Source: Minicystis rosea (GTDB taxonomy: Bacteria > Myxococcota_A > Polyangia > Polyangiales > Polyangiaceae). From it: 64,000 nucleotides of DNA. Location: positions 13,624,377 through 13,688,376 of the forward strand of contig CP016211.1 in the NCBI GenBank assembly GCA_001931535.1, in the 5' to 3' direction. Position 1 is the stretch's first letter; the number at the start of each line of letters is the position of its first letter. Both the position numbers and the translations under genes were made by a program. The notes under the pieces were generated by a model, which worked only from the letters and a program-made list of their open reading frames with translations, was not told the DNA's origin and searched no databases. Below, piece after piece: positions 53,507 to 61,470 of this stretch.

Positions 53507-54322
53507 TCAGGGCGGGCAGGTCGCGCCCTGGACCGGGAGGTTTTCGGTCTGAAACCAGGTCTGCGAGGGGGGCCAGGGCGGGCTCGCCGCGAAGGCGACG
53601 TCGATGTCGACGCTGACGACGCAAGGGAACGAGGTGCTGTCCTGCTTGAGGCTGCCTTTGGCGGCGACGGCGGTCGCCACCTCGGTTCCCTGCGGCGGCC
53701 AGAGGCCGGCGCCGAGCGCGCAGTCCTTGGCGTGCTTGGTGGCGCCGATGACCTCGACGCCCCAGCCCGCCGTCACCTGGATGTCGGGGAACTGCGAGCT
53801 GCCGATGCCGGAGGCGACGATGAAGAAGCAGCTGTCCGCCGCCGTATCGGTCTTGGTGATGATGTAGCGCGGGGCGTTCGTCGGCAGAACGAACGCCGCG
53901 TAGCCGGGCACGGGAGGAACGCCGGCGTCGGTGAAGCTGCAATCGGCGGTGGTGTCGACGTCGGTGCCCGCGGCGTGGGCCCAGCAATCGTTGCAGTACG
54001 TGACGCCGTCGCATCCGCACACACCGGCGCAATTGCCCGGGCAACTGCCGGTAGGCTTGGGGACGCAGGTGCCGCTCTCGTCGCCTCCGCCGCAGGTGCC
54101 GGGCGGATTCCACAGGCAGTATTCGTCGGGCGCGCACGGGAAGCCCAGCTCGCCGCCGCAGATTTGTGGTGAGGCGCCGCCGCCTCCGACCGTGCCGCTG
54201 CTGCTCGACGTCCCGCCGCCCGCGCCGCCGGTGCCCGTGGTCGACGCGGCGTCGACCACCACCTTGCCGCCGCAACCGGCCACCCACACCGCCGCGATCC
54301 ATCCAAGCCATGCTCGTTTCAT
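53507..54322 (-). CDS. Lipoprotein with Kazal-type protease inhibitor domain
   Basis: 271 residues from the ATG at 54322 (lipobox VAGC); an in-frame ATG at 54343 is also possible. After a Gly/Ser-rich linker comes a Cys-rich region with a Kazal signature: PGNCAGVCGCDGVTYCNDCW, where VCGCDGVTYCNDC fits VCG-x-DG-x-TY-x-N-x-C, then AGTDVDTTADC. The remaining 130 residues are beta-rich with disulphides (ADSCFFIVASGIGSSQFPDI, GWGVEVIGATKHAKDCALG). Kazal domains block serine proteases by a substrate-like loop. It ends 7 nt after the convergent TerB-papain-TerB gene. Confidence 0.82.
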   Translation of the reverse strand: MKRAWLGWIAAVWVAGCGGKVVVDAASTTGTGGAGGGTSSSSGTVGGGGASPQICGGELGFPCAPDEYCLWNPPGTCGGGDESGTCVPKPTGSCPGNCAGVCGCDGVTYCNDCWAHAAGTDVDTTADCSFTDAGVPPVPGYAAFVLPTNAPRYIITKTDTAADSCFFIVASGIGSSQFPDIQVTAGWGVEVIGATKHAKDCALGAGLWPPQGTEVATAVAAKGSLKQDSTSFPCVVSVDIDVAFAASPPWPPSQTWFQTENLPVQGATCPP

Positions 54323-54356
54323 GGGCTGTGATCCTAGCTTCATTGGAGGTCGATCC

Positions 54357-54809
54357 CTATGGCCTCTCGCACGCTTCACGGGTGACGCGGTGGCGATGGG
54401 CGAACATGCGATCGAGCTTGTGGCGCACGAACCAGCCGCCCGCGAGCTGGCCGAGGGCACCGAGCGGGAGCTCGTACTCGATGTGATCGACGAGCCACGT
54501 GCCGCCCGCGCCGTCGGGCTCCATCGTGTGCGTGTGCACCCAGCGGCGGAAAGGCCCGCTGCGCATGGTGTCTTGGAACATGCGCCCCGCTTCGTAGGCC
54601 GTGTGCTCGGCGACGATGCGCTGCTTGATGGGGCCGATCTTCGTCTCGATGACGGCGCGCGTCCCGACGTCGAGGCCGGGCGTCTTCTCCAGCACGCGCG
54701 CGTCTTCCCACGGCGGGATGAGGAGCCGCAGCGCGTCCGGCTCCGCGTGAAAGGCGAAGACCCGATCCGGCGGCGCGGCGATGCGCGTGCGCTTCTCGAA
54801 GATGGGCAT
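54357..54809 (-). CDS. SRPBCC/START-like small protein
   Basis: 150 residues from the ATG at 54809. Begins FEKRTRIAAPPDRVFAFHAEPDALRLLIPPW, then GTRAVIETKIGPIKQRIVAEHT and WVHTHTMEPDGAGGTWLVDHIEYELPLG: the helix-grip strand order of SRPBCC (polyketide cyclase/CoxG-like) ligand-binding proteins, with the C-terminal helix RHKLDRMFAHRHRV. Usually binds hydrophobic ligands; ligand unknown. Divergent neighbour spacing to the methyltransferase is 135 nt, same strand. Confidence 0.82.
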   Translation of the reverse strand: MPIFEKRTRIAAPPDRVFAFHAEPDALRLLIPPWEDARVLEKTPGLDVGTRAVIETKIGPIKQRIVAEHTAYEAGRMFQDTMRSGPFRRWVHTHTMEPDGAGGTWLVDHIEYELPLGALGQLAGGWFVRHKLDRMFAHRHRVTREACERP

Positions 54810-54944
54810 CGCGACAGTATCTAATACACACGGCCCCGGACGGTGCCCGACGTGGTGAAACGTCCTTTGATCACAGGGGCGGAGACATCCGTCGGCGACG
54901 CGTCGCATCCGCCCGTGCTGCTTCAACAGGTCATCGAGGCGGCT

Positions 54945-55760
54945 TCAGGGGCGCTGGAAGACGAACGTCCAGCCGTAGCAATCCAAGAGCCGATACCCGT
55001 GATCGATGAGCGATTGCATCACGCGGGCGCCGCGGGTCTCGCCGAGGTGGGGGAAGTGGATCTCCAACAAGAGCGTGGCTGGCAGGTAGGGATACGCGCC
55101 CTCGAAGAGACCATCCTCGGCGCCCTCGATGTCGATCATGGCCACGGTGGGGCGGCGCGCGGCGAAGACTTCGGGGAGCGAGAGGCGTGGGACGCGCACG
55201 GAGATGCGGCGGGGCTCGCCCTCGGCGGCGGGGCGGAGGGACGAGAACCACGCTTCTTCGTGGAGGAAGAACTCCACGTCGTCGCTCGCGCTGGATGTCG
55301 CGGTCACCGCGCCGTGCACGAAGCCGACCTCGCCGCCGTTGAGCTCCACCTGGCGGCGGATGAGCGGGAACAGTCGCTCGTCGGGCTCCACCACGGTCAC
55401 CGGGCGCTCGGACAGCTTCGCGGACAGGGCCGCGGTGAGGCCGATGCCGCCGCCGACTTCCATGACGGCGTCGCCGCGCTTCACGTAGCGCTCGAGCAGC
55501 TCCAAATCGGAGAGCTCGTATTCGCCCACGGAGGCTAGGTAAAAGAGCCGCGCGCCGAGCGAGTGGGGAAGCTCCATCTCCAAGTCGAGGAAGGGGTGCT
55601 TCATCCGCACGGGCTGGGTGACGAAGGGGAGCACCGCGGCGAGGTAAGCCACGCCGGTCCGCTCTTCCTCCGGCACGCTGGGGTATTTCATCAAGGCGCG
55701 CGTGCGTATGCTTTGGCGCAGATCCGCGTGGAATGCCGATGGGCGCTGCCTGTCATTCAT
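54945..55760 (-). CDS. FkbM-family methyltransferase
   Basis: 271 residues from the ATG at 55760, overlapping the preceding stop (ATGA). AdoMet-binding motif AVMEVGGGIGLTAAL with the acidic strand end VTVVEPDERLF, then a HGAVTA segment, and AMIDIEGAEDGLFEGAYPYL, the hallmark FkbM motif (IDIEG). FkbM enzymes O-methylate secondary-metabolite or polysaccharide hydroxyls. Third gene of an overlapping operon with a carbamoyltransferase and an amidohydrolase, which suggests tailoring of a small molecule or glycan. Confidence 0.88.
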   Translation of the reverse strand: MNDRQRPSAFHADLRQSIRTRALMKYPSVPEEERTGVAYLAAVLPFVTQPVRMKHPFLDLEMELPHSLGARLFYLASVGEYELSDLELLERYVKRGDAVMEVGGGIGLTAALSAKLSERPVTVVEPDERLFPLIRRQVELNGGEVGFVHGAVTATSSASDDVEFFLHEEAWFSSLRPAAEGEPRRISVRVPRLSLPEVFAARRPTVAMIDIEGAEDGLFEGAYPYLPATLLLEIHFPHLGETRGARVMQSLIDHGYRLLDCYGWTFVFQRP

Positions 55761-56629
55761 GATGATCCTCCCGGGAGCCCATAGGCCTCCTCCGCCGTTC
55801 GTCGCCAAATCCACGCTCGTTCGTCCGGGCTCAGCGCAGCGGTCAATTGCTGCACGAGCCCGGTCCAACGTGCGTAGTCGCAGGTCAGGATGCACATGGG
55901 CCAGTCGGAGCCGAACATGAGGCGACGCGGGCCGAAGGCTTCGAGCGCGAGGTCGACGTAGGGCGCGAGATCGTCGGCCGTGTAGCCGCCGGGGCCGGTG
56001 CCCGTCGTCAGGCCGGAGAGCTTGCAGTAGACGTGCGGTCGCGCGGCCAGCGCTCGGAGCTGATCGCGATAGAGGGCCGAGGGGGCGCCGCGGATCTCGG
56101 GGCGCGCGACGTGATCGAGGACGAAGATCTGCCGCGGGTGCCGGTCGACGAGCGTGATGGCCTGCGGGAGGTGGCGCTCGTAGACGATGAGGTCGTAGCG
56201 AAGCCCGTAGGCCGCGAGGAGCGCGACGCCGCGGTTCCAGTCGTCGCGGAGCATGAGCGCGTCGTCGGGATCGTCGAGCACGACGTGGCGGACGCCGCGG
56301 AGCTTGGGGCGATCGGCAAGGCGCTCGAGATCCTGCGCGACGTCGGGCGAGGCGAGCGGGACCCAGCCGACGACGCCGGCCAGGAAGGGGTGCTCGTCGG
56401 CGAGATCGAGGAGCCAGCGCGTCTCGTCGAGGCTGTGCCGGGCTTGCACGGGGATGGCCGAGGCGATGCCGCTCGCGGCCATCTGCGCGGCGAGCTCCGC
56501 GGGGAGGAAGTCGCGCTGGATGGCCGTCATGGCGCCGGTCATCCACGGGTGCTCCGCGGGGACGTAGCGCCAAAGGTGGACGTGCGCGTCGATGGATCCC
56601 GCGGCGTCAGGTGTCTTTGGAGAGGACAT
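55757..56629 (-). CDS. Amidohydrolase_2 family TIM-barrel hydrolase
   Basis: 290 residues. Metal-site motif DAHVHLW (H16-x-H18), then LDHVARPEIRG with the next His, and FGSDWPMCILT with the catalytic Asp. These match the amidohydrolase-related subgroup that includes L-fucono- and L-rhamnono-lactonases. Probable lactone- or amide-bond hydrolysis on a sugar-like substrate. Start overlaps the carbamoyltransferase end by 23 nt and its stop overlaps the FkbM start, so all three genes form one transcript. Confidence 0.88.
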   Translation of the reverse strand: MSSPKTPDAAGSIDAHVHLWRYVPAEHPWMTGAMTAIQRDFLPAELAAQMAASGIASAIPVQARHSLDETRWLLDLADEHPFLAGVVGWVPLASPDVAQDLERLADRPKLRGVRHVVLDDPDDALMLRDDWNRGVALLAAYGLRYDLIVYERHLPQAITLVDRHPRQIFVLDHVARPEIRGAPSALYRDQLRALAARPHVYCKLSGLTTGTGPGGYTADDLAPYVDLALEAFGPRRLMFGSDWPMCILTCDYARWTGLVQQLTAALSPDERAWIWRRTAEEAYGLPGGSS

Positions 56630-58415
56630 GCGGCCCCATCACGAGGTGATCGAGCCCCGTGCTCACGAAGACGGTCAGGGCATCGGCGGTGCTGTGGACG
56701 ATGGGCTTGCCCATGACGTTGAGCGAAGTGTTCACGAGCAGGGGGACACCGGTCCGCGCGTGGAAGGCGGAGATGAGACGGTGGAAGAGCGGGGATCGCG
56801 CGCGCTCCACCGACTGGAGGCGGCCCGTGCCGTCGACGTGGACGACGGCAGGGACGCGATCGCGCACCTCGGGCCGGAAGGGGAGGGCGCGCTCCATGTA
56901 CGGGCTCCGCTCGTACGGATCGAAGTACGCGGGGCCGTGCTCGTGGAGGATGGCGGGCGCGAGGGGGCGGTACTCCTCGCGGAACTTCACGCGGGCGTTG
57001 ATGCGATCCTTCATGTCCGGCGCGCGCGGGTCGGCGAGGATCGAGCGGTGGCCGAGCGCGCGCGGGCCGAACTCGGCGCGGCCCTGCATCCAGCCGATGA
57101 TGTCGCCGCGCGCGAGGAGGGCGGCGACCTCGGCGCAGAGCTCGTCCGGGTCGGTGAGCTTGCGGCTCTTGAGGCCGCGGAAGGAGAGGGCGCGCTCGAG
57201 ATCGTCGAGGTCGAGATCGCTGCCGAGGTACGGCGAGAGCGGGCCGGGGAGGCGCGGCTCGCGACGCACGGCGTGCTTCTCGTAGAGCACGCAGCCGAGG
57301 GCGTTGCCGTCGTCGGCGGGGGCGGAGGGGACGTGCAGGCGCTCGAAGCCGGAGGCGCGCACGATACGTCCGTTGGCCGCCGAGTTGAGGGCGCAGCCGC
57401 CCGCGAAGGCGAGGTTCTTCGAGAGACCGAGGCGCGCGGCCGCGGTCGCGAGCCGGCCGATGATCTCGGCGAAGTACTCCTGAAAGTTGAAGGCCAGATC
57501 CGCGGCGCGGAGGACGTCGCGATCGCCGGGGACGCGCAGGGGCCCGGTGACGGCTTCGAGCTCCTCGGGCCAGGAGGGGGCGAAGTCGAGCGCGACGCGG
57601 AGGCCGTCGAGGCGCGTGCGCGCGTGGAAGAAGCGCTGGATCTCCGGCACGGGCTTGCCGTAGGCGGCGAGGCCCATGACCTTCCACTCCTCGCCTTCCC
57701 AGACGTCGAAGCCGCACAGGTGCGTGACGAGCGCGTAGAGCAGGCCGAGGCTCTGCTCGTTGGGCGAGGCGGAGAGGGGCTCGAAGCGATCGTCGTGGAA
57801 GTGGAAGAAGCTCGTCGACTCGCGCTCGCCGGCGCCGTCGACGATCATCACCACGCACTCCTCGAAGGGCGACGTGTAGACGGCGTTGGCCGCGTGGGCG
57901 AGGTGATGAGGGACGGCCGCGGAGCGCACCCGGGGCGCGCCGGGGAGGCGCATGGCGGGCTTGAAGACGTCGTCGAGCCGGCCCGTGCGCGGCGCGATCT
58001 CGCGGGGCCGATGGAAGCCGGGGCGGCGGCCCGCGAGGATCCACGGGAGCTGGATCTCGAAGGTCGCGTCCATGGCCGCGGCGGCGGCGGCCGGCGCCAT
58101 CCATCCGTCGACGCCGTCGCGGTGGCCGGTGATGGCCGCGGAGAGATCGGCGATCTCCTCGGCGGTATAGCTCCAGCACGTGCGCAACGCGATTTCGTCC
58201 AAGCGCCGCGTGTCTATTTCGAGATCGCGGAAGGCCCGGTGCAAAGCGCGCGACGAATAGAAGAGGCCGAACGAGCAAAGGGCGCGCTTGATCTGCAGGT
58301 GGCGCTCCAGGGCCTCGGCATAGATCGCGTCGCCAAGCGCGAACGCGATCGCCGGGTCGTGGATGCCGTTGGCGTGTCCGACGATCAACTCGGTATTGTT
58401 CGATGCCTCACTCAC
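56607..58415 (-). CDS. Carbamoyltransferase (NodU/CmcH family)
   Basis: 602 residues. N-terminal kinase-like part: VGHANGIHDPAIAF, the carbamoyl-phosphate site PHHLAHAANAVYTS and MIVDGAGE. Middle: GGCALNSAANGRI and VPSAPADDGNALG. C-terminal Sua5/YrdC-like part: WMQGRAEFGPRALGHRSIL and PLLVNTSLNVMGKPI. These are the conserved blocks of carbamoyltransferases that transfer carbamoyl from carbamoyl phosphate (with ATP) to a hydroxyl, as in antibiotic and Nod-factor tailoring. Full length. First gene of the three-gene operon. Confidence 0.93.
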   Translation of the reverse strand: MSEASNNTELIVGHANGIHDPAIAFALGDAIYAEALERHLQIKRALCSFGLFYSSRALHRAFRDLEIDTRRLDEIALRTCWSYTAEEIADLSAAITGHRDGVDGWMAPAAAAAAMDATFEIQLPWILAGRRPGFHRPREIAPRTGRLDDVFKPAMRLPGAPRVRSAAVPHHLAHAANAVYTSPFEECVVMIVDGAGERESTSFFHFHDDRFEPLSASPNEQSLGLLYALVTHLCGFDVWEGEEWKVMGLAAYGKPVPEIQRFFHARTRLDGLRVALDFAPSWPEELEAVTGPLRVPGDRDVLRAADLAFNFQEYFAEIIGRLATAAARLGLSKNLAFAGGCALNSAANGRIVRASGFERLHVPSAPADDGNALGCVLYEKHAVRREPRLPGPLSPYLGSDLDLDDLERALSFRGLKSRKLTDPDELCAEVAALLARGDIIGWMQGRAEFGPRALGHRSILADPRAPDMKDRINARVKFREEYRPLAPAILHEHGPAYFDPYERSPYMERALPFRPEVRDRVPAVVHVDGTGRLQSVERARSPLFHRLISAFHARTGVPLLVNTSLNVMGKPIVHSTADALTVFVSTGLDHLVMGPHVLSKDT

Positions 58416-58735
58416 GGCCGGTGGACATGATCCGGCCCGCGCCCAGCGTCAATGGCGCGAGGCCTCCTCGCGATCGGGCTGAGATGGATGCTCGGAACCG
58501 AGAAAGCCAACGTTAGGTATGGCGGGCCCCGACGGCGGGGGAAAGGACACGAGTCCTTCCGGGGACCTACATCAGCGAGCGTAGCGAGCGTGATTCTCGA
58601 ACGACGAAGACCCTTCGTGGACGTGGTCGTGAACGCTGACGCTGACGTCGACGGCCCGTCGTCAGCGTCAGCGTTCACGTAAACGTCCACGTCCACGAGG
58701 AGACTGTTGTTCGAGAATCTTGACCGCTGATTTAG
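58416..58735. other. Non-coding gap with large structured inverted repeat
   Basis: 320 nt between two minus-strand genes. Includes a two-copy 9-bp direct repeat (AGCGAGCGT) near 58575 and a small hairpin around 58545-58560, followed by the 128-nt nested inverted repeat at 58592-58719. No gene seen. Confidence 0.6.
58592..58719. repeat. 128-nt three-tier nested inverted repeat
   Basis: Three perfect stems nest in one fold-back: 11 bp (58592-58602 with 58709-58719), 11 bp (58616-58626 with 58687-58697) and 19 bp (58629-58647 with 58660-58678), around a 12-nt self-complementary loop. Small unpaired segments of 2-13 nt separate the tiers. It lies downstream of the NMT1-type gene and upstream of the carbamoyltransferase start. 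Confidence 0.9.
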
Positions 58736-59686
58736 TCACTCGATCGGGAGATCGGGCACGTTGGCCTTGTCGATGACGCCGAGATCGACGAGCTGCTTGC
58801 CGAGGATCTCCCAGCGCTCGCGGGTCATCGCGCCGAGCTTGCCGCCCTCTTCGATGAGGGGCTTCTGCTTGGCGGCGGCGGCGGCGAACGTCTCTTGGCT
58901 CATGGCGTGATTGAGCTTGCCCATGGCCGCGTTGGCGGGCGCGGGATCGTCGAGGTAGCTGCGCCAGCCGGCGCGGGCGGCGCGCACGAACGCCTTCACG
59001 AGATCGGGTTTCTGCTGGAGCGTGGCGGCGTTCGTGAAGACGACGCCGAGGTAGGGGTTGAAGCCCTCGTCCGCGATGAGGAACACCTGCGGATCACCGC
59101 CCTTGGCCTGCGCGGCGAGGGGCTCGCTGGTGATGAAGCACTGCTGGGCGTAGTCCTTGGCGGAGAGGAAGCGCGCCACGCCGCCGTCGTAAGGGACGAT
59201 GCTGACCTTGTCGAAGCCGTACTTCTTCTTGAGGAAGCGCGCGTACGAGAGGCCGGGCTCGAGCGCGAGCGTGCCCGAGGAGAGCACGTCGGCGAGGGTC
59301 TTCGCGCCGCGCGAGGCGTGCGTCATGATGGCCTGCGGCGACTTCTGGTAGACGGCGAAGACCGGCACCACGTCGGCGCCGCGGGAGCGCGAGAGGAGGA
59401 CTTCGTCGCCGCCGGTGACGCCGAAGTCCGCCTTGCCGGTGGCCACCATCTGCACGGTGGGGACGCCGGAGCCGCCGCCCACGATGGTGACGTCGAGGCC
59501 CTCGCGGCTGAAGCTGCCGTTCTCGCGCGCGGCGTAGAAGCCGCCGAACTCGGGCTCGGGGAGCCAGTCGAGCTGGAGCTTCACGGGGGTGAGCGGCTTC
59601 TGGCCGGCGCCGCCGGGATCGCTCTTGGAGCAGGCGGCGACCGCGAGAGAGAGGAGCGAGAGGAGGGCAGGTCGGCGGGTCATCAT
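58736..59686 (-). CDS. NMT1/THI5-like ABC transporter substrate-binding lipoprotein
   Basis: 316 residues with lipobox AVAAC. KLQLDWLPEPEFGGFYAA is the signature start of the NMT1/THI5 (SsuA/ThiY) family, followed by GLDVTIVGGGSGVPTVQMVATGKADFGVTG, PQAIMTHASRGAKTLADVL and EPGLSYARFLKKKYGF. Related proteins bind sulphonates, nitrate, pyrimidine thiamine precursors or aromatic anions; the ligand is not evident. No permease or ATPase gene lies beside it, so it may serve a transporter encoded elsewhere. Confidence 0.9.
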   Translation of the reverse strand: MMTRRPALLSLLSLAVAACSKSDPGGAGQKPLTPVKLQLDWLPEPEFGGFYAARENGSFSREGLDVTIVGGGSGVPTVQMVATGKADFGVTGGDEVLLSRSRGADVVPVFAVYQKSPQAIMTHASRGAKTLADVLSSGTLALEPGLSYARFLKKKYGFDKVSIVPYDGGVARFLSAKDYAQQCFITSEPLAAQAKGGDPQVFLIADEGFNPYLGVVFTNAATLQQKPDLVKAFVRAARAGWRSYLDDPAPANAAMGKLNHAMSQETFAAAAAKQKPLIEEGGKLGAMTRERWEILGKQLVDLGVIDKANVPDLPIE

Positions 59687-59889
59687 GGGCAGGGCTCCAG
59701 CGCCGGTGCGGCGGACCGATGGGAGCGACCGGGGGCGCGCGCGTCAAGCGCGGAGCGCCCAGGCCGGGCGCGATCGGGGCCGGCGGAAGAGGATCGATCG
59801 ATGCGCCCGCGACGACGTTTCGCGCGCCCGCGACGATGGAAGGGGGCGCGCCGCTTCGAGGTGCGCGGCGTGGTAGGTTCACGCGCGCG

Positions 59890-61470
59890 ATGGGTGCTCC
59901 GGCGCGCGCGATGATGGTCTCGGCGTGGCTCGCGATCGGTTGTGCGCCGCCACGCGAGGGACCGCCGGCGCGCTGCGCCTACGAGGCGGCGCCTCGGACG
60001 GAGGCCGTCACGGCGTATCGCTATCGGGTCGCCGCGGCGCCGCGCGCGGAGGAGCTCTGCGTCGAGGTCGACGTGCCGAAGAGCGTGGGGCAGCGCTGGG
60101 CGCCCGAGGGCCCGCTCCGGCCCTTCGTGCGGGACGTGGCCATCGCCGGAAGCGCGGGCTTCACCGCGGTGAGCTTCGTCGAGGGCATGTGGCAGGTGCC
60201 GGCCTGCACGGCGCCCGGTGGTTGCCGCCTGCGCTATCGCATCCTGCTCGCGGAGGCCGCGCGCGTGCTCGGGGACTATGATCTCGCCGAGGAGCATCGC
60301 GGCGCCTTCCTCGCGCCGCCGTCGTCGTGGCTGCTCCGGCCGCGCCTCGACGCGACCTTCCAGCTCGCGGTGACCACGCCGCCCGAGGTCGGCTTCGTCA
60401 CCGGCCTCGCGCGATCCTCGGGCGACGGCCGCGCCTACGCGGGCAACCTTTCCGCGCTCGACGACACACCGTACGCAGCCTTCGGGCCGCTCTCGCTGCG
60501 CGTGCTTCCGCTGGCCGGCGGCGCGCTCGACGTGGCGTTCACGCCCGGGAAGCTCACGGCCGGCGCGCGCGCGGCGATCGATGGTTGGATCGATGGCGCG
60601 GCGCGCGCGGTCGCGGCGTACTTCGGGCGCTTTCCCATTCCGCGGGCGGCGGTGATCGTGAAGATCGAGCCGGGCGCCGGCATCGGCGACGGGCACACGA
60701 TGGGCAACGGCGGCGGCGCGGTCCTCATCTCCGTCGGTGAAGAGAGCCGCGCGGACCAGCTCGCCGAAGACTGGGTGCTCGTGCACGAGATGGTCCACCT
60801 CTCGTTCCCCGACGTGGGGACGCCGTGGGCCGAAGAGGGCCTCGCCACGTATCTCGAGCCCATCATCCGCGCGCGCGCCGGGATCGTGTCCGAGGACGAG
60901 ATCTGGCGCGGCCTCGTCGAAGGGCTGCCGCACGGGCTCCCGGAGGACGGCGATCAAGGCCTCGATCGCACCGACACCTGGGGCCGCCGTTACTGGGGCG
61001 GCGCGCTCTTCTGGTTGCTCGCGGATCTCGAGATCCGCGAGCGGACGGCGAACGCGCGCTCGCTCGATGACGTGCTGCGCGCCGTGAGCGGTGTGGGGGG
61101 CAACGTTTCCAAGCGGTGGGATCTCGATCGGGTGCTCGGCATCGGCGACGAGACCGCCGGCCTCGCGGTGCTGCGGCCGCTGCGCGCGCGCCTGGGAAAC
61201 GCGCCGATCCGTGTCGATCTCGGCGTGCTGTGGCGGCGCCTCGGCGTCTCGCTCGCGGGGGGCGGGTGGCGTACGACGACGGCGCACCGCTCGCCGCGAT
61301 GCGCAGGGGCATCGGGGCCCGGGGCGCGGCGGCGCCGTCGAGGTAGCACCGGCCTCGGACATCGCTGTACCTTGTCGCGGTGGTTCCCGTCGGGCCGATC
61401 CCCGTCGTCGCGCTCACGCCGGTCTCGTGCGGCTCGCTCTCGTGGCGGCGCGCGGGCATCCCGCAGGTGA
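59890..61470 (+). CDS. M61-like gluzincin peptidase lipoprotein, frame apparently shifted near 3' end
   Basis: 526 residues as read from the ATG at 59890; lipobox LAIGC. Beta-rich N-terminal half, then catalytic VHEMVHLSFPDV (H299, E300, H303) and EEGLATYLEP with the third zinc ligand Glu, the HExxH-(18)-E pattern of M1/M61 gluzincins. From codon GGG at 61258 the frame turns into Arg/Ser-rich sequence that runs 91 nt into the DUF2169 gene. A -1 shift at GGGGGGC (61257-61263) restores VAYDDGAPLAAMRRGIGAR, the expected family ending, and a stop at 61346, 33 nt before DUF2169. The true product is therefore probably 485 residues. Confidence 0.82.
   Translation: MGAPARAMMVSAWLAIGCAPPREGPPARCAYEAAPRTEAVTAYRYRVAAAPRAEELCVEVDVPKSVGQRWAPEGPLRPFVRDVAIAGSAGFTAVSFVEGMWQVPACTAPGGCRLRYRILLAEAARVLGDYDLAEEHRGAFLAPPSSWLLRPRLDATFQLAVTTPPEVGFVTGLARSSGDGRAYAGNLSALDDTPYAAFGPLSLRVLPLAGGALDVAFTPGKLTAGARAAIDGWIDGAARAVAAYFGRFPIPRAAVIVKIEPGAGIGDGHTMGNGGGAVLISVGEESRADQLAEDWVLVHEMVHLSFPDVGTPWAEEGLATYLEPIIRARAGIVSEDEIWRGLVEGLPHGLPEDGDQGLDRTDTWGRRYWGGALFWLLADLEIRERTANARSLDDVLRAVSGVGGNVSKRWDLDRVLGIGDETAGLAVLRPLRARLGNAPIRVDLGVLWRRLGVSLAGGGWRTTTAHRSPRCAGASGPGARRRRRGSTGLGHRCTLSRWFPSGRSPSSRSRRSRAARSRGGARASRR
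61257..61263 (+). other. Possible -1 frameshift site GGGGGGC
   Basis: The heptamer has the X-XXY-YYZ form in phase with the peptidase frame (codons GGG at 61258, GGC at 61261). A -1 slip, or a missing G in the assembly, gives the family-like C-terminus described for the peptidase. Confidence 0.5.

Noticed and set aside
58592..58719. Integron attC site
   Set aside because: The fold-back is nearly perfect and lacks the R/L box core (RYYYAAC/GTTRRRY) and bulged bases expected for attC. No integrase or cassette array is present.
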